A DNA stretch of 64,000 nt from Neoscytalidium dimidiatum. Lineage: Eukaryota > Ascomycota > Dothideomycetes > Botryosphaeriales > Botryosphaeriaceae. Position 1 is the first letter of the stretch. The number at the start of each line of letters is the position of its first letter. The position numbers and the translations under genes are program-made. The notes below the pieces were generated by a model. It had not been told where the DNA came from, ran no database searches, and was given only the letters and a program-made list of their open reading frames with translations. Positions 56,345-64,000 of this stretch are shown here, piece after piece. The stretch lies in the NCBI GenBank assembly GCA_037367355.1, contig CM074696.1, positions 2,542,001 through 2,606,000 of the forward strand, in the 5' to 3' direction.

Positions 56345-57834
56345 TTGAAACAAACGTAAATCCTATGAGTAGGAAAGTACACTATGATGAATGATGCTCG
56401 TGTAGGCAGTTGAAGATGCCGTCTAGATGTACATGTCACTAATGTGGTTCGAAGTCTATGTCTGGAGAACGGCTTCAACTCTTTAGGAACACAGCATCAC
56501 TGAGAATTGGAAAGTAGCTTTCTTTACCATGCGTTGCGCTGCGATGATAGACGTCTCGGCCGGTTGTCGGACACATACGTTCCCGCACATGCTAACAATC
56601 GAATCTCCGCAATGATGACGAGGAATTGACCGGATAGTGTTCTTATGGAAACTCCCAGCTGGCACACCTGATCCGTTCCATGACCCACTACATGAGCAAT
56701 CGATGACACATGGTTCGGTCGTTTTCATCTGCAAGCATCCGCGACAGAAGACGTGCGTTGGTTCGTGCGTCTTCTCTGCTCGTCTCGTGCCGGTGGACAC
56801 GACACCGCCGCAGTGAGCGTTTTTCCCAATCCACGTCAGCCGGAACAGCTGCAGAAAAGAAAGAGCCCTTCGATCAAGGGCGAAACGTAGGAAGGGATGC
56901 ATCACGTGCTAATAATAAGCTCTCACTGCTCAGTCCAGACGCGCCCCGGCCCGAACCAACCAAAGGGGGCCGTCGTCCCGACGAATCATCAGCATCGTCA
57001 GAGAAGAGCCAACGCGCCGTCAGCGCCCGGTCCGTTGCCGTTACCACACGGAAAACCTGGTCCTCGCATGCAAGGGCCGCGTTCTCCCCATGGGGTAATA
57101 ACCTCGTACGTAATTCGCGCTGATGCGCAGGCACCAGGCTTGATTCAAGCATCGCGTCATTCGTGGAGAAGAAAGGGCGAGCGATGGGAGGGCGGGCATC
57201 GTTCGCGGAGAAAGTCGGGACGGGGGATCGAGTTTCTCTGGGGTAATAGTAACTATTAGCTCGTGGAGTAAGTGTGGGAAACCGGGGTAAAAAGTCACGC
57301 ACGTTGCTGGCCCCAGATTTCAATTGCAAACAAGCTGATGTCTGGGGAATCTAAGGGATTGGCAAGTGGCCTGCAGCCCAAGTGGGTGGAGAACGGCGGT
57401 TCTGGCGGGATGGTGATGGACCAGAAAATCGTTGCCGGTTGGGTCTGCGATGCCCCTGAGTCGCGGTGTTGTGTCAGCGCGAGGCCGAGAAAGGGAATTG
57501 ACGTGAGTCGTGCGAGCATCGGAGACGGTCGACATGCCGTGATATCCACGTGTTCGTTGAGGAAAAATTTCCGCAGGCATCATGCCCGCTTGCGCCGCAT
57601 GCCGCAGGAGAAATGTGTCCGATAGAGTTCTGTCCGTTTTTCCTGGAATTTGGTGGTCACAGGCCGATATCCAGGCTACGGCGGTACGAGAGCATCGAAT
57701 AGTACGGGCCGGTTTCATGAATTTCATATCATTAACTATAATACATCTTACTCGTACTCAATGCGAAGAACGGAAATATCTACGCTGACATGCCAATCAT
57801 ATATACACATAAATTGCCCCCCGGTCGTAACTCC
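56345..57834. other. Gap, no gene seen
   Basis: Short frames only, none with recognisable motifs. It lies between the damaged gene and the 3' end of the amino acid transporter. Confidence 0.5.
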
Positions 57835-59408
57835 CTATTTGGAGTTATCCGCGCAAGACCAGCTGCTGCCGGACGTATCCACGGACATCTGGTAGCCCGA
57901 GGCGTACAGGCCAGCACCGAAAATGACAAGGGCGATGATGATGAGGGCGGCGTTGACGAGGGACAGACCAATGTTCTTGGCGCCGGAGAACCACTGGCCG
58001 CGGTTGAGGTAGAACCACATGATGCCGGGGATACCGTACGAGAACCACGAGCCGCACAGGGCGCTGATGAAGCCAAGGAGGTCGCTGAAGTTGGGGATGG
58101 AGGCGGCAATGATCCAGCAAATGGTCCAGGTCCCGACACCGAGACCGATCCAGCTGCCGGTGGCGACAACGCCACGGCTGTGTAGGTATTTGGTACCCGC
58201 GAACATGCGCAGATAGATGTACTTGGCCGTAACGTGGGCGAAAATAACACCGGCGATGATGATCTACGATTTGTAAGAGAAAACTACAGAGTCAAGGACT
58301 GAGAAACGAGCTTACAGTGGGCATGGCAATTCCCCAGGCGACTTTGCGGACGATGACGCCGTTGGCACTAAGTGCAGGGCTGGGCACATTCTCACCAGCA
58401 TAGCGGTAGATGGTGAGGGCTGCAACCACGTAGAGCGTGATGTCGATGGACTGCAGGGTGATCAGAGCCTTGGGGAACTCCTCGGGGTTGCGGAGTTCGG
58501 AGATGAAGCTCAGCCAGGCAACGTGACCGCCGTAGGCGAAGACGGCATTGGAGATGCTGTTGAAGGCCGCGGGAAAGCTGGGAGAGTAGGCAGCCTCCAT
58601 GGCGTCGTATGGAGCCTTGGGCGAAATGCCAAGAGCGATGATGGTAAGCAGGACGGCTGAAAGGATACTCATGAAAGCTGTACAGCAATGTCAGAGATTT
58701 GATAATGGCGTACAGGAAATACCCGGGAAGACCCACAGATAATAGACAGGAACGAGACGTTCTTGAGGGTGCGAGGAACGGTGAGAATGCTGAAGATGAC
58801 CAATCCAACAACGCCCCAGACAATGGTGCAGGTTCCGTGCTCAGTCAGGACATTCATAGCAATCATGAAGGTCAAGAGATGGCTGGCGGCAGAGAAAACG
58901 CAGAAGATGACGTAGAAGATGCCGAAAAGCTCGCGACCGAAACGACCAAACATGACTTCACCGACGGCGCCCATGTCGGCGCACTGGGGATACCTCATGC
59001 GGAACTGCCAGATCACATAGCCCGAGTAGGTGGTGAAGAGGCCGAGTCCGATGATGGCAATGAGACCGCCAACCAGACCGACCTTGGCGATGACGGCGGG
59101 CAGCGAAAGGATGCCCAGCGAGACGTTTTCGGCAATCATGACTGTTCATTCAGGCGTCAGCACGACACTACAAAGTCGCGTGATGTACGAGGTTGCCTAC
59201 CCATTGCTCCCTGCCACCACTTCATCGTCTTGTACTGCACGGCGGCACCAACCTCATCGCCGAAAGGGTCGTGAGGAGCCTCTGGGGCCAGCTCCTTGGT
59301 CGGATAGCCCTCCTCATCGTTCTGGCTGCTGCTGCTGCGCTTCTTGGTCTCGAGGTTGTCGTCGGCAGGGTGCGCAGGCGGCACGGTCACGAAGTCCTGG
59401 CCCGACAT
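57835..59408 (-). CDS. Neutral amino acid transporter (AAAP family, Mtr-like)
   Basis: Four exons, complement of 59201-59408, 58737-59141, 58316-58677 and 57835-58263, give 467 residues. A hydrophilic N-terminus (about 60 residues, ending MKWWQGAM) leads into about 11 hydrophobic segments starting VMIAENVSLGILSLP, the usual first helix of fungal AAAP/Mtr transporters. GYVIWQFRMRYP, FAYGGHVAWLSFISEL and YLNRGQWFSG are also typical. These are proton-coupled importers of neutral and aromatic amino acids in the plasma membrane. It is a flanking gene with no visible link to the cluster. Confidence 0.9.
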
Positions 59409-61218
59409 GGTGGTACTGGGAGATGAGGATGAGAGTTGCACCAGGAGCCAATGCGAGGATGGGAAGATCTTTGTAAGAGAAACGCGAGCAGGGTGGCGCT
59501 TGCTGGAGACGGGGTTAGCTTTGGGCGCCAGGCACGCGGTTCCGTAGGTGCTGCCGAGATCTCGCGGGAACTGGGACACCGGAGCCACAGAGAGGCTTTT
59601 ATACGTGGAGCAAATCTCGCATTTGTGGGCGGGTGGTTGAATTCCATTACCATAAAACATCCTCAGACTAGCTTAGTGTGGTCAGAAGAAGCGCCGGGGA
59701 TATGACCGCCGGAAACGCAGCGCCGTCACCTGAGGCCAGAACAGCCGAGCAGGCGCGCGCTGTTACGAGGCTTGAATCCGACCTTCTGGACGGCGCGTTG
59801 CTGGCTCCCACGGCGGCCTCTGCATGGTGGGGTGGGCCTGCGGCTTCGCGACTTGCGAGCTGCGGCTTGGGAGGAGGCGGCGCTGGCGAAGCTTTGGAGG
59901 AGGGAAGCCATTTCCGGGGTGAGGCTGACAGCCAGCCTTGCCGTGGAACAAGCAATGGCAATGACGACTGAGGTGGGGCCGCGGTGACCAACGAAAATGC
60001 GGCCAGAGGGCCTCTCGGGCTCGTGTCGAGGACGGAGACGCGGGATGATGGGCAGCGGGCGGAGCGAGCACGGATTGGCCAGGAAAACGGCGGACATGGG
60101 TGAGGGTCGAAAAACTCCGGTCGGGGATTTCGTGGTGTGTGTGTGTGTGGGTGTGTGTGTGTGGGTGTGTGTGTGGTATGTAATGATGCGAGGGCAACGG
60201 CGCAACGGGGCGACGTGCCTGGGACGGAGGAGGCGCAAAAATTCGCTACTAGCGCGTTTTGAGAGATTCTGCTGTGGGCGCTAGAAGCCAGGAAGCCGCG
60301 ACCGCGGGAGGCCTAGCCCTAACCGGCAACAACTAATCCTCAACCCCGGCGCCTCCCTTCCGCCCTCTGCGCCGCCTACTCGGCCGAAGCCGGCCTGAGC
60401 CCAGTCTGACGGGGGCGTCGAGTGATCTTGGGGCCAGATAAGACTCCAGACGCCTCGTGAGCCTGATAGCTGATGTATTTGATTCCAGTAATTTGATCGA
60501 CGCCCGCGCCGCCGCGTTAGCCACCCCGCCCAATCATGACCATTGCATTTGCTGTGCCTCGAGAGCCGCTGCCCGTGTCACGCGACGCTTCAAGACCCTG
60601 CTTTCTTGCATCATCGAGCCTGCGGGAGTGCCCGTAGCCCATGAAGCTCCCGTTTGTCATTTGCACAATGCCTTGTTCCCCTCCCGCCCGGAACTTCCCT
60701 ACCCCTTTTGACCCTACAGCAAGCATCGGGTGGAGGTAACGTGGGGAAGTTCTTCGCAAGCCTGCTGTTGCTCCACAAAAGTCCATTGCGTTACCACCAT
60801 CGCCATCTGCCGAGCAGCATTGGTCAGAGAACGGCGCTTCAGTGTTCGCCACTAAACACTGGGACTTCTTCCTGACCAAAGACACGGACCCTGCCCCGAA
60901 CGCTCACATAATCGAAATCCCACAGCCACGTGGAACATAGACCTCGCTTCTCAACACGTCGCCACAACCCATCAAGGCGGTGAACTAGTTCACGAGTGGC
61001 AAGTCCAGCTACATGGTGGTGAGACAAACATCACCATACCCGAGATTGATCCGTGACTGACACAGGTGACACAAAAGCATTGAGTGGCATGTCTTTGCGC
61101 ATAGTCATATGTAGAGAAGTCGCGAGACCAACATGTAAAATCATGAACAAACATATTGAAAGGAACCATCCACCGCGGAGAGTGCTCAACGCCATCCAAG
61201 ACACCCGTCCTGAGCATT
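59409..61218. other. Gap with TG repeat
   Basis: No supported gene. A TG-rich dinucleotide repeat lies at 60135-60176. Frames on both strands are short and without motifs. Confidence 0.5.
60135..60176 (+). repeat. Imperfect (TG)n microsatellite
   Basis: TGTGTG runs interrupted by GGG in about 42 bases of intergenic DNA. Confidence 0.9.
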
Positions 61219-61828
61219 CTACTTGCAGTGAACATCCGATGTCGCATCCTCAAACGTGCAGATATCCTCAATCGATATAACGACAAGCTGCAAGACCCAA
61301 CAGTCAGGCACATATATCAAATCGCACGAACCGGGCCACTCACGTTGACGTACCCGCCATCACCCTGGCTCGTAAACCTATTGTCCGGGCCCGTCATGTA
61401 GAAGCAGTCGTAACTGCACCAACACGTCAGTTTTCTTCACCCCACGCACCATACTAAAGAACGAACTCACTCCGTGTGCAACGGCCCGCTCTCGAACTTC
61501 ACCGACACCAGGTCTCGCACCTGTCCCGGCTTCGACACGTCGTACGCCATGTTGTAACACACCGCCGCCTCGTTGTCGCTCTTCCGCTCCGCCCACATCT
61601 TGCGCGTAACCTCCTTCGTGAAGTCCTCGCGCACGCTGTCCCATGACGAGGCTGTTTCATCAGGGAAACTGCGTCCTCGATCGCCGCGGCGGTGACGCTG
61701 CCTGCTGCCGCACTAATGATGCCGATCGTGACTGGCTCGAGGCGCTTCTCGAGGTCAGACTCAAGGGACGGAGCCGGAGCGGCGGCCGTAAGGACGATGA
61801 GGAAGGAGGTAATGACGGTAAACTGCAT
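61219..61828 (-). CDS. Small secreted 4-cysteine protein
   Basis: I read four exons, complement of 61714-61828, 61471-61651, 61344-61413 and 61219-61287, giving 144 residues. The signal peptide (MQFTVITSFLIVLTAAAPA) is followed by a KR processing site near residue 29. Four cysteines lie in AVCYN, YDCFYM, DICTF and VHCK. The first intron (61652-61713, GTGCGG donor, 62 nt) is inferred because it alone brings the signal peptide into frame with the SSWDSVREDF part. The other two introns have GTGAGT donors. I do not recognise the family. It resembles small secreted proteins of plant-associated fungi. Confidence 0.6.
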
Positions 61829-63900
61829 GTTGATAGATTTGGGAAAGAGTGACTGAGGCGGAATGATTGTCGTTCAGAGGGTGCTGTAAGTGGCAGTGAA
61901 GTTGAGCTGGTGATGGATGGTGCTGATGAGAGATATTGTGCTGCCTGGCCGACTACTTAAACATTCTTCTGAGACTGAGAGCAGCTGCTTGGCCTCTTGT
62001 GATATCGTATTCAGTATCACGGCAATCGCTCAGCTTTCGTTGCCGTTATGAGGAGCCAAGACGTGAATCCGGGGCTTGAAACAGCTTTCCTGTTGCTCAT
62101 AGTGTGTTTCTGCATAGGAGCGGACCGTGCCATCCGCCCTGTCCTCTATACTCACTGTTTAGAGTTTTAGAGATTCTAGGGGAGAGCCAGACAAGAACCT
62201 GCATCTATTCTCTGTCTTCCATGCCCAGGACGTGGCGCCGGTAGCTTTTTATCATGTCGCCGTCGGTCACTACTTGGCACTGCTGATTGCTATGGCTACT
62301 TATTCCGAGAACGGAAGTTTTCTAGAATTCGTCACTGCTGTATAAGGTTTCAGCTGGTGGTCCGCAGCACTTGGTTGGCTGCAATCAGCATCGATGAGCC
62401 TCGGCTGTGCACAGACACCGTGCTACATTCGGCCCATTATGTCAAATTGTATGCATCGTCTCGAACGTCTGGACATTCTTGGAAGATGGTCGCGTTCATG
62501 CGGCTAAATTTAAGTACGGCTGTGGAGTTGCCGACCATGCGTTTGAGCGCTAAAATATTAGGCTGTGGTTTATGAGCCCGAATGCGACTCTAGCGCATTC
62601 GCATTCTCTGTTTCGGCAAAGTCAAGTACTTAAATAGATGGCGTGCTACCGCTTTAGGAAACTTGCATCCCGGGATACGTTATGCATGCGATGACTACAC
62701 AGCCGAGGTTCTGTTTTTCACAAGTGCCAAGTGGTTTCAACGCCAAAGTTAATTCTTTTCGAACTAAATTTTCTCACGCTCTTTCTTCTCCTGCACGAAG
62801 AAAGGCATAGTATAAGGTCTTGTATTCATTTGACGGCTTGCTGAGGCCATGCCTTCTGGGAGAACTGTGATTGAGAATTAAAAATAGATTTATTTACAAT
62901 GAGTTTCTCATACTATATGAGACCATTTCCAGCTGTAGGTACTGCGGAGATTGGGTTTATACAACGAGACTAGTATTTTTCCGCAACTAAAGAAGTGAGT
63001 ACAGCGTCGTCGCAGTCGTTCAGTTGTGCAACGTATCTGCAAAAAAAAAATTTGTCACTTTCCATTTTCCTGCATGGCTATGCCATTCTATTCTCAGATA
63101 TGAATACTATATGTATTCAGCTCGGTCCACAGGGGGGGAAAAATGTCGATATTCGAATCCTATGCCAGACCACCTTTGTAGTACCATGGTATTTATGGCC
63201 TGTCAACTCGGATATTTACAAACAATTAGCTAGCCTCGGTTTGTTCTTAAAGGCAGAACTTGTATAAGATAAGTAGAAGACTCGATGACTATATGTCTCT
63301 TCGAAAGCTTTGCTGTTGGGTGAACTTTCTTGTTCGAGTCATACAAATTCGACGTTAGAAACATCCCGTTTTCTCAAAAGCTGAATTATTATGCCATATG
63401 AAGGTTACACTTCCTTTTGTTGTTTGAGTGAGAGGCTTGTTAGCTATGTATTATAAGTCTTCAAGGCGGAAAGCCTGTTCAATGACTACATCGCCCATTT
63501 TGACGTTCCACAGAATGAGTACGTGGTGCGATGGTTTATATCATGCCACCGATAGGACTTGATTTCTACATCGAGAAAATTTGGGGGGTGATCGTCCGAT
63601 CATGCCTCGGGCCGCACTTGCTTCCCCGCGCGCTCGGGAAGCTCGGGCGGAAGAGCTCCTGTTCAAGTAAAGCTGGAAAGGTCCAACCCGTATAAGTCTC
63701 ACTTCAATTGGTCCACACCATACTTGCGGATACGGGTTGCAACGCTATGCACATGGTACCCCTTTTCGATATTGAGTAGTACGTTGGCGCTCAAAAGACG
63801 AGGAAATACTTATTGGTCACTATCCGTGCTTGTCATCCTACTTAAAAGCAGCTCCCCCGAAATTTCACAAGAGCAGGTAAATCGTCATAAACCTCACGCA
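61829..63900. other. Right-hand gap
   Basis: No supported gene. The last 150 bases form the likely promoter of the truncated gene at the edge, with a TATA-like CTTAAAAG near 63841. Confidence 0.5.
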
Positions 63901-64000
63901 ATGGTCCAGATTACAAGCATATCTGCCGTGCTGGCTGCTTTCATTGCATGTGTAGTAGCCTCAAAGGAAGGAATCTCACTAAAGTCTGTCCATCCTACTA
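63901..64000 (+). CDS. Secreted protein, cut by window edge
   Basis: An ATG at 63901 opens a frame whose first 20 residues (MVQITSISAVLAAFIACVVA) are a signal peptide. 33 complete codons are visible before the window ends. Nothing can be said about the mature protein. Confidence 0.55.
   Translation, partial: MVQITSISAVLAAFIACVVASKEGISLKSVHPT

Noticed and set aside
60378..60385. TCGGCCGA near a gene-free region
   Set aside because: It has no spacer between the half-sites, unlike TCGG-N3-CCGA, and no pathway gene is near.

Overview
The window is nuclear DNA of a filamentous ascomycete (Pezizomycotina). The evidence is many short (about 50-75 nt) spliceosomal introns, two-subunit fungal fatty acid synthase genes, Zn2Cys6 regulators, DUF3669/DUF3237-type fungal proteins, small secreted cysteine-rich proteins and an AT-rich, RIP-like stretch. 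I cannot fix the genus. Exon structures were worked out by hand from splice signals, reading-frame continuity and protein-family motifs.

The centre (about 8.0-45.4 kb) is a biosynthetic gene cluster. In order it holds FAS alpha (-), alkylcitrate-type citrate synthase (+), 2-methylcitrate dehydratase-type PrpD protein (-), FAS beta (+), an AflR-like Zn2Cys6 regulator (+), an MFS exporter (+), a cis-aconitate-decarboxylase-type PrpD protein (-), a secreted SMP-30/gluconolactonase-type lactonase (+), a second MFS exporter (+), a TauD/TfdA dioxygenase (+), a second Zn2Cys6 regulator (+) and a small DUF3237 protein (+). The inferred logic is that a dedicated FAS makes a medium-chain acyl-CoA. The citrate synthase condenses it with oxaloacetate, the dehydratase gives an alkylaconitate, and the decarboxylase gives an alkylitaconate. 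The dioxygenase and lactonase then oxidise it and open or close a gamma-lactone. This is the pathway type known for sporothriolide, oryzines and similar alkylitaconate lactones. No P450 and no maleidride-dimerising gene is visible.

An 11-bp motif of the form TCG-N5-CGA (nearly always TCGG-N3-CCGA) lies in eight intergenic promoters of the cluster, including both divergent FAS promoters and the DUF3237 promoter. TCG-N5-CGA is the known site type of AflR, and the regulator at 26.3 kb looks AflR-like. The sites therefore define a probable regulon and its right border.

The flanks are ordinary accessory sequence. On the left are a truncated NmrA/isoflavone-reductase-like gene, a RIP-like AT-rich patch, a Pro-rich tubby-like hypothetical protein and an 8-Cys secreted protein. 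On the right are a sugar transporter, a secreted Cys-rich protein, a block of frameshifted genes (DUF3669 and unknown), a neutral amino acid transporter, a 144-aa secreted protein and the first 33 codons of another secreted protein cut by the window edge.
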